Shown here piece by piece: positions 12,012 through 24,182 of a stretch of DNA of 64,000 nucleotides. The notes under the pieces are model-generated. The model was not told the origin of the DNA. It saw only the letters and a program-made list of their open reading frames with translations, and made no database searches. Origin of the DNA: Cornus controversa (taxonomy: Eukaryota; Streptophyta; Magnoliopsida; Cornales; Cornaceae); the NCBI GenBank assembly GCA_026545225.1, contig CM048845.1:103288033-103352032 (forward strand), written 5' to 3'. Position numbers and translations under genes: made by a program. How positions within the stretch are numbered: position 1 is the stretch's first letter; each line of letters begins with the position of its first letter.

Positions 12012-12777
12012 CTTTTTTGCAGTGTTGTTTTTTTGTGGTGCCATCGGGGCAAAAGCACAACAACTGTTTATCCACTTTGTTGTAGCCACAGCGCCCATCA
12101 GACGACTCACACGCGCCGCACTCAGTCAGCCACCCCCAATCGAGTAGAAAGCCCTTGTTCATGGCCACACCAAAGGCATTGATCAAATCATAAGATGTGG
12201 TCATATTCATCTCCCTATGCAACACCTTTGTCACCACTTTCTCCTCACAGGAATCGTACAACCAATCAGCACCAACCGGCTCTGTCCCCGCCACAAAAAC
12301 AAAGGACTCGTTCACACCCGATTTCAAGCACGGTATAGGAGGTATTGGAGGGTAATCAGTGCAATTAAAGTAAAAACTGATATTCAAATCCAATTGGGAG
12401 TGAAAAAACGGAACAGTGTCAAGAGTAAGGTTGTGACGCGCCCTGGGGCACGTTTGGTTGGTGGTAACATCGATGTCGACCAAGCTGAGGGTTTTATCGT
12501 CATAGCTTATACTTCTAACCGAGTAATTGTCGTTGGGGAGGTAGAGGATGAGGTCGCCGGTGCTCGAGCAGTTCAGGCCAAGCCCACGGTAACCGCAGTA
12601 CTCAGTTGAGGTTGTGGTGTCCATTTTCCAAAACGGGTAGCTAATGTTAACCTTGCCACACATGTACCAAGGGCACTTTGCGGCCAATGAATCTATCTTG
12701 TCGCCATAGGAGCTGAGAAAGAAGGAGAAGAAGAGAGAGGAAGCAAGGAGGAAGAGAGGTTGTGAGGTCTGTGACAT
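12012..12777 (-). CDS. LRK10L-type receptor ectodomain exon 1 (copy 5)
   Basis: The frame opens at 12795. I prefer the Met at 12777 (MSQTSQPLFLLASSLFFSFF) because it aligns with the start of copy 4 and opens the signal peptide. The domains are GUB_WAK_bind (KCPWYMCGKVNISYPFW, YCGYRGLGLNC) and WAK_assoc (ECGACESSDGRCGYN, LCFCPDG), ending in CKK at the same weak donor GTTCCT as copy 4. The product is probably secreted or tethered at the cell surface. No downstream kinase exon is visible before copy 4. Both close duplicates keep intact frames, which argues against simple decay. Confidence 0.78.
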
Positions 12778-12808
12778 GTTTGTAGTAGAATTCAAATGTG
12801 TGCGCTCT

Positions 12809-12813
<5 letters not shown>

Positions 12814-12852
<39 letters not shown>
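12814..12852. repeat. (AT)n microsatellite at the promoter of ectodomain copy 5
   Basis: A run of about 19 AT units lies 37-75 bp upstream of the start codon, where a TATA box would be expected. Copy 4 has an imperfect AT tract at the equivalent place, so the repeat may serve as the TATA region. Confidence 0.7.
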
Positions 12853-12855
<3 letters not shown>

Positions 12856-13765
12856 AATGCATGTATGTGTAACACGGGATCGGACTTTTTGTAATTACTA
12901 AACTGCCCTTGACAAGTAATCAGATTTTGTAACTTACCTACCTGGGATGTAACCTACATGGGATGTAACTGTGAGCATCAAGACTGCTTGGATTTTGTAA
13001 CTTACCTACCCAGTGAGATCAAACTGGTAAAAATTTGCTCTTCTGTCTCAAAATTCTTATGTTTTTTAATATTTTAAAGAGATGCACTCATGTATGTATT
13101 TGTCCTTTTTTGAAATTTCAAAACTTTTCATTTATTTTAAAAATTCATATTGCTAGTTTACAGGGAGTAAAAGTTTTTAAAAGTTAAAAATATATTTTGA
13201 GAAGCATAAAATCTTTATGCATTAACTTTCAGACAGAGATAGAGATGAATTTTGGGACACTCAAAAATAAATAAATAAGAGAAAAATATTTTGGAGCAGA
13301 GGAGAAGTACGTGATTGAGGATTATGCGTACAAGTAATATACAATTATACATGCACCTAGCAAGCAATTATTTGGTGATTACCATTTTGCTCAACTAATC
13401 CCCTAGAAACTCATTATTCTTATAATAAAAGTAAATAAATAAATAAATTATTTGTTTTCTGAACTCTAAATAACCAAAATAAAGAAAAGACAAGTCCAAT
13501 TAAAATGTTGATTTTTTTTTATATTTTTAAAAGTAGATTCTCTTTATAACCAAAAAAAAAAAAAAAAAGACTTACCAAACATTTTGGACAGTTCTGATAT
13601 TTCACAAAGTTATTTGTCTTTATAAATGATGAAAAAGATGTGCTGCATCATGCCTCTGAATAAAAAATGTAAAATATCACAAATCACGTAGGAAACGAAT
13701 CTCTTCTACAATAAACCACGCGGCTAGTTGTTGACTAACATAATCAACACGGGTACAACTATATA

Positions 13766-13946
13766 CAGAAATGGTAAACGTTATAAAATTTTATCATGAA
13801 TTGTCTTCATGAATAATGTGACAAGTAATAATACCATTGATATTCTGTGTATGGGAGGAATCCCACCAATACTAACTCACCATTTAATTGCCACATCATT
13901 CAAGATAAAAATTCATAAAATATTTTCATGACGTGTAGTATTGCTC
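13766..13946. mobile_element. Foldback MITE, family B, copy 2 (inverted)
   Basis: Same element as 11315-11495 in the opposite orientation, colinear over its whole length: the TTATCATGAATTG block, the CACCATTTAATTGCCACATC block and the end TGACGTGTAGTATTGCTC. The ends have diverged and no clear target duplication is seen. Confidence 0.7.
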
Positions 13947-14054
13947 ATCAATTTTTAAAGTCGTTAGCTAATCTAACCGGTAATTGTACCCACAAATTTC
14001 GAGTTCAAAGTCTAAGAACCAAATACGTACTTAAATGTTCAGTTATATTGATAA

Positions 14055-14226
14055 GGGTAATGCTACTCAGGCATAATTTTTAGGCAGAATTCGTAGGCAG
14101 AAATATTTACATCCATTAGATGTATGTGGTAGACCCCACCACATATACTCACCACATGCATCCAATGGATGTAAATGTTTCTGCCTACGAATTATGTCTA
14201 AGAATTCTGCCTGAGTAGCATTACCC
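14055..14226. mobile_element. Foldback MITE, family A, copy 1, with 9-bp TSD
   Basis: This is a 172-bp, almost wholly palindromic element whose ends are GGGTAATGCTACTCAGGCA and its inverse. It is flanked by a perfect 9-bp direct repeat TATTGATAA (14046-14054 and 14227-14235). A 9-bp target duplication is typical of Mutator-like elements, so this looks like a MULE-derived MITE. Confidence 0.85.
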
Positions 14227-15236
14227 TATTGATAATCAAGAAATGAGTACAATCTTTGTGGCTGATTATTTTACAATTAATAATCTTTCTCTTATTAGAT
14301 TTCTTTAGACTGTTGGGGGATACAAAAAGTCTTATCTTGAATTGGTGGTTAAAAGTTATTCAAGTTTTTCAAAGTTAAACAAGACTTGAATGGATTTTCA
14401 AATGAAGACCAGTGAAATTTTGTCTTGAATGGTGCATTGAAGGTCTTCAAAGAAGAACGGCTTTCATCTTCAGTAACTTCTAAGTATTAGATGTGTTGGA
14501 GATTCGGTATTGAATAAATTATCTCCTTTGATAGGATTCAAAAAAAAAAAAAAACAATATACTACCTAAGAAAAAAACATGAGCCAAAAATAGGTTTATT
14601 TCAGTTGAAAAATAAAATAAAATTCAAGAAAAAAATTATCTCTTTTGACAGGATCCAAAAAATAATAATAATTCACTAAAGGAAATAAAGAAGGTAAAAA
14701 AAAGTTAAAGTTAACTAGGAAAAAAAATTAAATTTTATAGTATAAAGGGTAGTTATTGTATTATAAAATAAAGAATGATACATTAATGAGTTTAAGAGTC
14801 TTATTGTCATTTTCTTTTTAAAAAAAAAAAAGACAAATGGAGTTCAATTATAGAAAAGTGGAATATGAATATCACCTCCCTTATACAAATGTGAAGATCC
14901 ATAATGTAAGCGCGTAATTTTCTTATTTATTTGATTTAATATAATTATCAATTAATTTTTGATTTGGACAACCTAACTTAAAATAGTTCAAGTACCTAAT
15001 AAAAAGCAAGTTTCTTTCCTTAATTTTTTATTATTGCAAGGGAGGGCTTTTTAAGCTTGTCTCTTAGGCCCAGTGGTGTTCTTTCCCACTTTATTGTAAT
15101 TATCACACATTAATACATTTTGCTTTAATTTCCAAAAAAAAAAAAAAATTGTCAAGTCCTAATTAATTTGACTTGTTGAAAAATTCTTAATAGTATTCCT
15201 TGAAGATGACTGTAAGAGGAATGTGAGATATTAGAG

Positions 15237-15591
15237 TAGGGGTGGCAATTCATGTTTCCATTTTACTAAACAACTCAATCTTAGCCGGACCCATTGATCC
15301 TTGCGTTTTATGCCTACATCAGTCCTATAAACAAACAAATAGATTACAAACAATTGCAATATATATAACTATGTATATATAATTTTGTATACAACCATTA
15401 TATATGAATAACTCATGTCGTAATCGTGTTGTAATTGTGTCGTAATCGTATCACAGGTTAGACAGTTTAAATCCAAATCCAACCCAATTTTTGCGTGTCG
15501 TATTCGTGTTGGCCCATTTATTAAACGTGTTGGCTTACCTCAAATCCAAACCCGATTAAAGTGTGTCGTGTCAGTGTCCAATTTTGCCTAC
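15237..15591. mobile_element. hAT-like non-autonomous relic (uncertain)
   Basis: The left end TAGGGGTGGCAA is the typical terminal sequence of many plant hAT elements. The right end TTTTGCCTAC is a degraded inverse. Flanking octamers ATATTAGA and ATATTCCT share five positions. The interior has repeated GTGTCGTAATCGTGT-like words. It is probably an old hAT insertion. Confidence 0.45.
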
Positions 15592-16044
15592 ATATTCCTA
15601 GAATATAAGAACACATTTGAATTTGTTTTGATTTGTATAATTATACTATTACTTAAATGTACAGAATTTATTTTTTCAATTTGTATGAAAATCTTGCTTG
15701 ATATAAAAATTCATTGAGAACAATTGTAAATGTAATAAAAGAAAATATTATCAATTAAAACTAATGAAGCTTTTATATTTATTTTTTTGTTCAATAAATT
15801 TTTATCTTATTATTCTTCAACCTCAATTGAAATTCTAGAGGTAAGGGCTCCATGCATAATTTTTTTTTGGAATATCAATAAAAAGTTGTATCAGAGTGCA
15901 TTATCTTGTGTACAACATGTCCTTTGAATATTAACAATTTGATATATTAATTCCTAGGAATTGTAAGCTTCTCAGAAACTTCTTCAAAGTAAGATTTTGT
16001 GAAACATTCAGATGAATGTAACCTAAAGTTCATATATGCTCAAT

Positions 16045-16412
16045 TTGACCGGAGAAAGCATCTGTAATTAGTTCAGGAATATTAAAACTTCTTAGAGCTT
16101 TTTTTCTAGCTAATACTAGTTAATTATCTCATTCAAGTTGCAATAAAATATAAAAGACGTGTGGCATCCACGTTCCATTCATTATTTTAGTACTTAATGG
16201 CTAGTTCAATGTTCTCTTCCTATATATATATATATATATTGACCGGAGAAAGCATCTGTAATTAGTTCAGGAATATTGAAACTTCTTAGAGCTTTCTTTC
16301 TAGCTAATACTAGTTAATTATCTCATTCAAGTTGAAATAAAATATAAAAGGCGTGTGGCCTCCACGTTCCATTGATTATTTTACTACTTAATGGCTAGTT
16401 CAATGTTCTCTT

Positions 16413-16432
<20 letters not shown>
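16045..16432. repeat. Tandem duplication, period 194 bp
   Basis: The block beginning TTGACCGGAGAAAGCATCTG at 16045 recurs at 16239 with only scattered differences. Each copy ends in an (AT)n tract, and the second tract has expanded to more than 50 bp. Confidence 0.9.
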
Positions 16433-16472
<40 letters not shown>

Positions 16473-17710
16473 GGGTGACTGGGAGGGTAAAGACTCTGAA
16501 ATTTTAGTCCATTTGGACTACTATGATTCCACCAACACGGTTTTGCAAGTATCTGAAGACTGAAAATAATGTTTATATCGACCTTCTACTTTTCATATTG
16601 TCATGGCCCATGGTATTTGATAGAATGTGATGTTGATGTAACTTTGGCATGCAATGCTTCACATCATGTTGCTTTGTCTCTTTATCCTTGCTTAGATTAA
16701 ATTAACAATAATTCAGAGGATTTTCAACTTAAGAGGATCATGTGAAAGAGTTTCATGTTAGAGAATTTTTAAAATCGTATATTCAATTCATTGATGCATT
16801 ATTTTTAGTTAATATATAGAGTATATAATATTAATACATAGAATATTAGAATATATATTAAATGATATATATCAAAGGATCGGTATAGAGCGGCTAGTGG
16901 GAATCCCTTGAATTATTGGCATTTTCCGATGCATCTCTTGGCTAGGAAGCAAAGACAACGTGATGGAGTCGTATCCACGTGGGATTCCCGATATTTCAAG
17001 CACAATAATTGTCTATATAACTTCATCTTTTAAATTATGCCAGATTAACTCTCAGGACTCATTTGGATTTATGAACTAATAAAGAAAAGAAAAGAAAAAA
17101 AGAAAAAGATAGTAGTTTTTGTGTTTGAATTGTTATTAGTAAGAGAAAAGAAAGGATTATGAGTGATTTAGATGGCCTCATATGCTATTCTTTCAAAAGT
17201 GGAAATATTTGGAGAAAAATGATAAGAATAAGTTAATCTTTCCCTTTCTTTTCTTTTCTTTCTAAGTTCATAAATCCAAACAAGTCATAATACCAAAAAT
17301 AACTCTAACATTTTAAAGAACAAAATTTAGAAGACATTTGGACTTATCTTGTAATATAAACACAAAAGGGCATGATAGTAAATTGATTAAAATAATTTTT
17401 TTTCTTTTCTCCCACCTACCTTTTCCAAACAAGAATGTAATTATTTCCTTTCTTTTCTTTCATAATTTATCCAAACATAAATACATATTATCCTCTCTTT
17501 TCTTTTCTTTTCTTTTCTCTCATAACTAATGTTATCATTTTTTTTCTTTTCTCTCATGTTTATCCAAACAAAGCCTTGTATAGAAATAAAAAATAAATTA
17601 AAATTTTATAAAAGTTTTATTCAATAGATGTATCTGACTCTTTTTTAAGATTTGATTGTCCCATGACACTGTCTACGCTACTTAGCTCTTGGAAATGGTA
17701 GCGTGGAAAA

Positions 17711-17989
17711 ATTAAACTTATATTACTGACATCTTCTGAGATTTAATGTATTGTCACGCGACTACAATTTTGTAAAATTTCGTCACCAACACTCCTGTAG
17801 TTTGTGTCATATATCACATACACCCCTTCTTGCCAAAAGTCACATACACTCTCTCTTGACAAAATTACATCATGTCAGAACACTTTTAACGGTGAAATGA
17901 CCATTGATTTTTGACCTAACTCTTTTGAATACTAAATTTACTCATTTAACCCAATGTAATGGACCAAAATACCCCCAACTATTCATCAT

Positions 17990-18024
<35 letters not shown>

Positions 18025-19220
18025 GTCGATGAGTACAATTGGTGAATCAATCTGTAAATTAGGTTATAAAATAAAGACTAAAATAAAGGTAGAGAGAAGA
18101 AACCAAGTATGATGTGGGTATATATATATATTATGTTGATGGGTATAATTGGTGAATTAACTTGTGAATCAGGTTATAAAATAAAGACTAAAATAAAGGT
18201 AGAGAGAAGAAACCAAGTATGGTGTGGGTCTACACTCTTAGAATATTTTCATACCATACCCACATGCAGATCAGTGGTGATGGCCAGGGAATGGCTGATC
18301 GGTGATTCACGAATCCATCAAAGATGGCTCACCAACAATCGGCCATCATAGCAAATGACCAGATCTAGTTCGGATTCGCGTCAGATCTGTAAACATCAAC
18401 ATCGGAATAGTGAGGCATTCCTTTATAGTTATTTCTTCTGATAAGAGATTGAACAATATTTCTTCCTCAAGCATTGATTTCGAACTCCCTCTCGTGGTTG
18501 CCTTTAGCCCAAATCTCCCCACTCAAAAATTCTATTCTTCGATACTTGTAATTGGTTTTCCAAATAAATAGAAGTTGAGGAGAATCTGAGATTGATCGAT
18601 TTGGTTTTAATGAAATTTTTATTTTCGATTTACTCTGTTCTGTGAATGATTGTTTAGTATTATTGTTGTTATAAGAATTCACAAATGGGTTTGATTTTCA
18701 TATTATGTTTGTGGTTACTTTAATCTGATTATACAATGAGATTCACAAATGGATTTGTCTTTCATGTATAATTTCTCTCGTTACATCACTGATTAGTTGG
18801 GCTTGTGATTGCTATCAATTTTTTTTTTTTTTAGAAGAGAATCAATTTGAATGTGCTTATGATTGCTATCCAATTATTTTATTTTATTTTTGGAAGAGAA
18901 TCACTTTGAAGGTGGCAGTGAGAGAATCAAACTAAAATCATAGCACATTCAATCCAAGTATCAAATGCATTAGTTGGCTTTAGAAAGAGAAAATTGTTTC
19001 AGAATTGTAGGGAAAGAGTGTCTTATAATCCATGGCCTTTTTGGTCATTCAACAATTATGATATTTTATACCATAAATTAATTAAATAATAAGGGGTAAT
19101 CTAGACATTTTACTGCATTATTAAATGAAAAAACTGATCGAGGGTGTTTATGACAAATTTTTACAAAGTTATAGTCGCGTGACAATACATCAAACCTTAG
19201 GGGATGTCAGTGATATTACC
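17711..19220. mobile_element. TIR DNA element, family C, about 1.5 kb
   Basis: The left end (TATTACTGACATCTTCTGAG, then ATGTATTGTCACGCGACTA) is the inverse of the right end near 19165-19220 (TAGTCGCGTGACAATACAT, then GATGTCAGTGATATTACC). The inverted arms run about 80 bp. The interior has no transposase, so the element is non-autonomous. A related arm occurs alone at 38183-38416. Exact borders and target duplication are not resolved. Confidence 0.65.
18021..18230. repeat. Tandem duplication, period 110 bp
   Basis: The block starting TTATGTCGATGAGTACAATT recurs at 18131 with few changes. An (AT)n tract separates the copies. It lies inside the family C TIR element. Confidence 0.85.
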
Positions 19221-19510
19221 TTATTTCTTAGTAAAGCCAAACATATTCTTAAAAGGAAAGGAAAAAAAAGGGTAAGGAAAGAAAATAAAATCTTGGATGA
19301 TCATCAAAGTACGATTATAAAAAAATGGGTCAACGATTAAAACAAATAATGCTATGATAAAAATGATTGAAAAATATAAAAGAATATTGTGAATTTCCAT
19401 TTCTATTGGACACAGAGGCGATATCTTCATATTGATTTGTTTGCAGTTCAATCGGATCATTAGCAAGATATAAAAAGGAGTGAAAATTGCCCTTAAGGCC
19501 AAAAACTAAA

Positions 19511-19668
19511 GGATAATGCTACTCAGGCAGAATTCGTAGATAGAAACTTTTACATCCATTGGATATATGTGGTGAGTGTATGTGGTGGGGCCTACCACAT
19601 GCATCCAATGGATGTAAAAGTTTCTGCTTATAAATTCTGCCTAAGAATTCTGCCTGAGTAGCATTATC
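19511..19668. mobile_element. Foldback MITE, family A, copy 2, with 9-bp TSD
   Basis: This 158-bp palindromic element has ends GGATAATGCTACTCAGGCAG and the inverse. It is flanked by a perfect 9-bp repeat AAAACTAAA (19502-19510 and 19669-19677). It is the same family as 14055-14226. Confidence 0.85.
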
Positions 19669-20010
19669 AAAACTAAATATTAATTTTTTAAAAAAAATTA
19701 TAGAAGAAAATTATTTTGTTAATTTAATTTCTACCTCATTGAGAGGGGTATTTTGGAGAACTCAATTTAAAATTTAGTTCATTTTAAGTTTTAAATTGGT
19801 CTAACCAAACACTAGAATGGTGATTATCATTTCATATTTGCAATCAAATAGTAGAATGTGAATAACCATTACATTCTATTCTAATTCTCATTCTCATTCT
19901 ATGGAATACTTGCATTTCATTATATTCCCACGTACAAAACGTAGCGTCAGAGAATATTTCAGCAATTACCAACCAAAAAGATGGTAATAACTACTATGAA
20001 TAATTTTTTG

Positions 20011-21516
20011 TGGGTTAAATACAATGACCTCCCCTGAAGTTTAGCCTAATTACACTCAAATGAGACTTTTCAAAAATCGTACATTGTGTTCCCTTGAAAT
20101 TTGCACACTTTTTACTAATACCCCCTTAGTCCATAAAAAATTCCATAATCTGACCAAAATACCCTCTATCCACGTGAAATGAGTTGTTAACCTATACAAT
20201 ATCATTTATTTACAAAAAATACCTAATTTATTAAGACAAAATTACCCTTGTACACTTCTTTCCCAATTTCAAACAGATCACCCTCTAAAGCTACTACGAA
20301 TCACAAAGACAAATTGTCAGAGGAGAAAATTTGATAATGGAATTAAGCGAGAAAAAAATGGATAAATTGAAAATTAAAGTCGTAGTGGTTGTCGGAGAAG
20401 TGATTAAAAGCCTTTATGGTGGACAGAAATAACTGGAAGGAGAGAGTTATGTTTCCTGCTGCTATCGTCGTCGTGAATGGAAGGTCGTGATACTCTCGCC
20501 GTTGACGTCGTCACTGGTGAGCTGTCCCGACTCGTCGCAGGTCGTGGTGTGTCTCATAAAGCTTCGTCGTTGAACACTTCCATTTCACAGTAAAGCTTCA
20601 ACATCAAATTCACATACCTCCATATTCCTCACCATCCCTTCCATATCCTTCACCAGAAACCTTCATAACTTCACATCAATTGTTGCACAATATATCCCCA
20701 TACATATGCTCAAAACCTCGCAATGTCGGTATTATACACTTCTTCCCCAACATGGAAACCACACTGGTGAGGTTGAGGAGGTAGGACTCATCGGAGGAAA
20801 CAAGGTTTGTCACACCCTCAGATTTCAAGGTCTGGTTCTTGATTTTTTTCAAAGGCTAAGACTTGCACGATTTGTATAAAATCAGTCTCTCTCTCTACAA
20901 TCAGATCATTTTCCAATCCCCAATTTCAAACAAACAGACAAAGCCCTAATAAGGTGGGGGTTCGGGGGAGGCTAGCGGTGGTGAGGCTGAGGACACCATC
21001 CACGGGGTAGTGAAAAATGGCTAAAAAAGTCAGGCCGCAGAGGAGGATGATGGTGAATCTTGTGGTGTACGATTGTAGTGCAGACCCGGTGGTGGTGTTG
21101 GTGATAAAATAATGATCCAGTAGTTGAGGATGGTACATACATATATGATAATTGGTGGTAGTTTTGATTTATTCACAACAAACCCAGAATAGCTAGGTCA
21201 TCAAAATAAATTAATGAGTCAATTATAAGTCTGTGTATATATATGTATATATGCATATATACATATACAAGACACAGAAGATCGGTGGATCTGTGCATCT
21301 TAGACGCTAGCTTCTTCTTTTTTTTAATAAAGTTGGGCAATTTAGTCATTTTACAAAAGCATATATTTTTTATTTTTTTAAGATTAAAATATCGAGGACA
21401 ATAAGGTAAAATCACACCAAAAAGTAAGTTGAGGGGAAATTAGTGCAAAATTTTTGAAAAGTTTTATTTGAGTGTAATTAGGCCAAACCTCAGAGGAGGT
21501 TATTGTATTTAACCCA
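20011..21516. mobile_element. TIR DNA element, family D, 1.5 kb
   Basis: The left arm starts TGGGTTAAATACAATGACCT and is the inverse of the right arm ending TATTGTATTTAACCCA. The arms stay similar for about 65 bp, including the shared word CCTAATTACACTCAAAT. The interior is more GC-rich around 20400-21100 but has no long frame or recognisable transposase. T-rich flanks hide any target duplication. Confidence 0.7.
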
Positions 21517-22780
21517 TTTTTTATGTAATCACCTCAAAGCCTGACTCAATAACTAAATTGTGGTCCATGTGGAGGTGGGGCTTAATGGGGGAGAGATGAG
21601 GCCCTAAGACATCTGGCCAGGGTTTAGTCAAGTTTTCCTCTATAAAGAAATTTGGACCAAGGTAATCCAAGTAATGAGGCTTTCGGGCCTAATTTATAAG
21701 AGGATATGCAATACTTTGGAGTACTTTCTATGTGGTATTCCTGACTAGTGTAAGTCTTCTATTTCTTTTGAAAATTATTTATTCCTCTAAAGATAAATTA
21801 TTTCGACCTCTGTTGAAGTTTGACTAAATTATCCACTTATGAATCTTTTAAAATAATTACTCTGACGCCTCCGGTTAGAGTTGACACCGTTAACATTATT
21901 AAAACTCATTGTGAAAGTCTTAAAGTACACTCAGATTTAAGAAATAAAGTTGTTGACCTCATGATGTCAGTGAATGAATTTTCATATTTACCTCTCTTAA
22001 AAAGTTTTGAATAGGTGATAGTGCGACTTTCAAGAAATATATTACATTGACTTTTAACTATTTTGGAACAACTAAAATTATGAAGGACTAGTTAATATGA
22101 GAAGTAATTTAGAATCTTAACCCTTCTATTTTATTTTAAATCGATTGATTCTCTTTTCCAAAGCTCGTGCGAACAAATATATGAGGATGCCAATCCTGAC
22201 CATATATGATAAGACTAAAAACCATTCCTGTGATTTTGTTTGCCATACATAAACTGAACTAGTTAAGTATTCAATCTTCACTTCTTTTCTTTCCTTTTTT
22301 TGCTGCTAGATGATAAGAATAAAACACCTCACATTGCATGTAAATTATATTAAAAAATAACTATAAAAGCCATGTTGAATGAAAAACTTGATATGTTAAA
22401 GAAAGTTGTAAATCAATTATTGAGATGCGCAGCGCACAGCCTAACTATGACTATGCATAAAGCTGGTACTCCCTCATGATCTAAATAAGAAAATAGAAAA
22501 GAAAATGTCAAATGATATACTGAAGACTTTGAGGCTACCTAAATTATATTTTCAAATGCTGGATGATCCATGTATATTTATGGAAAACCGCGGGGGTATC
22601 TTAGAAATTTACACTTCTTTTTTGTCTCCTTGTCGGGTGAGAACTAAGATATCGATAAAATAACCATTAAAACTTGAAAAACCGGCCCGCTTAATTCGGC
22701 GATAAATTGACGAAACGTACCTAAATTTGTATTTCACTCGTGAAAACAACGACAAAAAGCAAAAAAATACCTGAGAAAAT
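21517..22780. other. Spacer upstream of the kinesin gene
   Basis: No gene recognised. A 64-codon frame at 21820-22014 has no domain and resembles spacer. The last few hundred bases are presumably the kinesin promoter region. Confidence 0.5.
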
Positions 22781-22785
22781 GAACT

Positions 22786-22795
22786 AGCCGTTGGG
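22786..22795 (-). promoter_or_regulatory. MSA-like mitosis-specific activator element
   Basis: The minus strand reads CCCAACGGCT, which fits the MSA consensus YCYAACGGYY bound by three-repeat MYB (MYB3R) factors. It sits some 250 bp upstream of the 5-prime UTR splice donor. Known NACK1/HINKEL promoters use such elements for G2/M expression. The match is seen directly; function is inferred. Confidence 0.65.
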
Positions 22796-23037
22796 GCTCA
22801 AATTCAAAATCGATTGGTCACTCGCAGAGAGTCAGAGACAACCAGCCTATAGCTTTTTGTTTCCCCATCAAAACCCTAGAAATTAGAATTGAACTCCCTG
22901 TGAAACGCTCCTTCTTCTCTCTCTACAACATTCTGCTCCCTCTCTCTCTCTCTAAACCCTGAGGAGTCTTCACCGGTTCGTCAGATTTGATTGGATCCGA
23001 GTGTTCGTGGTTCGACTCTGATTCGAGGTTTTTGTGG

Positions 23038-24028
23038 GTATGTTCATTCCATTTTTAATTTTATTTGGAGTCAATTTCGTTATGTTTCCTTTTATGTTTA
23101 TGGTGAATTTTGATGCTGAAATGATTATAATGTGAAAGATAACCTTTTTTTTTTGGGAAAGTTTCCTTTCACGATTATTTGTTCCAAAATATATAGAAAT
23201 GAAAATTATATATGTCTATGTAGATATGCTCACCGTTTGATTCAGATCTAGGTGTTGATGCGTAAAAAGTGTAATAACTGAAAATACGATTATATGACTC
23301 AACGTTTATCAGTCTATCTTCACTTCACTTCGATCTTCCAAAATCAGAGAGAGAGAGAGAGAGTTGTTAAGGTTGATTTTGAATAAACTGATACTAATTG
23401 AGAATAATTTAGGAGATTTTCACCCTTTTTTGTTGTGTGTTGACTTTCGTTAATTCTCTATTTGTTTACTGAGAACACTGCAAATAAGAAAAGGAAACAT
23501 AGTTGTGAAAATGTTTTATTTTTATAAAACGAAGCCTTATCAGAGCTGCAATTATTATTGAACAAATAAACTATATATTTCAGTTTATTTGTTTGCATCA
23601 TTTGGAGGTAAGATCTTGGTCAAACAGAGGTTTAACGAGGCTCGCATGATACTTTAAGAGAAGTTCAAATCAAAATGTATTTATCAAAAAAAAAAAAAAT
23701 CAAAATGATATATGGGTTCAAATCAAAATGATATATGGGATATTTCATATACAAAGTTATGAAATTTGGCAATAAAAATAAAATAAAATTATTAGGACTC
23801 ATCTCATATACAAAAATTTGGCAACTTAATTGCAATAACTACTGATGCTTAGAGAAGAGTAACAAATACTAACTAAAGCTTAAACAGTATTTGATTAGTG
23901 AATAATTGGAGCCTCCTAGGTCTCAACTTTTTTTTTCCAAATATTTTTTGAATTCATTCATGTGAATTGCCAACTTTTTTAGATTGGCATTCTTCTATCG
24001 CATACTAATTTGTGATTACTTTTAACAG
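23038..24028 (+). other. 5-prime UTR intron of the kinesin gene
   Basis: A donor GTATGT at 23038 follows a CT-rich leader (about 22900-23037). An acceptor TTTTAACAG ends at 24028. The next exon carries 154 bases of leader without any ATG before the start at 24183. Intron placement is inferred from splice consensus and the absence of upstream start codons. Confidence 0.6.
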
Positions 24029-24182
24029 GTAAGCACCAGATAAGGAAGTACTATCATAATTCTTGCCGTTTTTGTTAGGAGTTTATTACTTTAGCCTCTT
24101 TCGAAAAAGGCCTTGACTGTACTTCTACAGAGTCTTCTTCGAAGTTCAACTGTCCAGAACTATACATCTACATATAGTAAAT

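Larger units (their letters stand above)
10716..13335. repeat. Segmental duplication, copy B (contains ectodomain copy 5)
   Basis: Counterpart of 7537-9885. Compared with copy A it has two private insertions: a 181-bp foldback element at 11315-11495, and about 300 bp at roughly 11568-11868 that splits a block continuous in copy A (the CCAATCCGTGTTTTTATAAT block). The colinear flanks show that the gene was duplicated with its promoter and 3-prime flank. Confidence 0.8.
14236..17710. other. Gene-free spacer
   Basis: This AT-rich DNA contains an hAT-like relic (15237-15591), a tandem duplication (16045-16432) and a long (AT)n run (about 16415-16470). Polypyrimidine TTTTC repeats lie near 17240-17540. 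No credible coding region was found. Confidence 0.5.

Noticed and set aside
21820-22014. 64-codon plus-strand frame as a gene
   Set aside because: Low-complexity spacer-like sequence with no family resemblance and no promoter.
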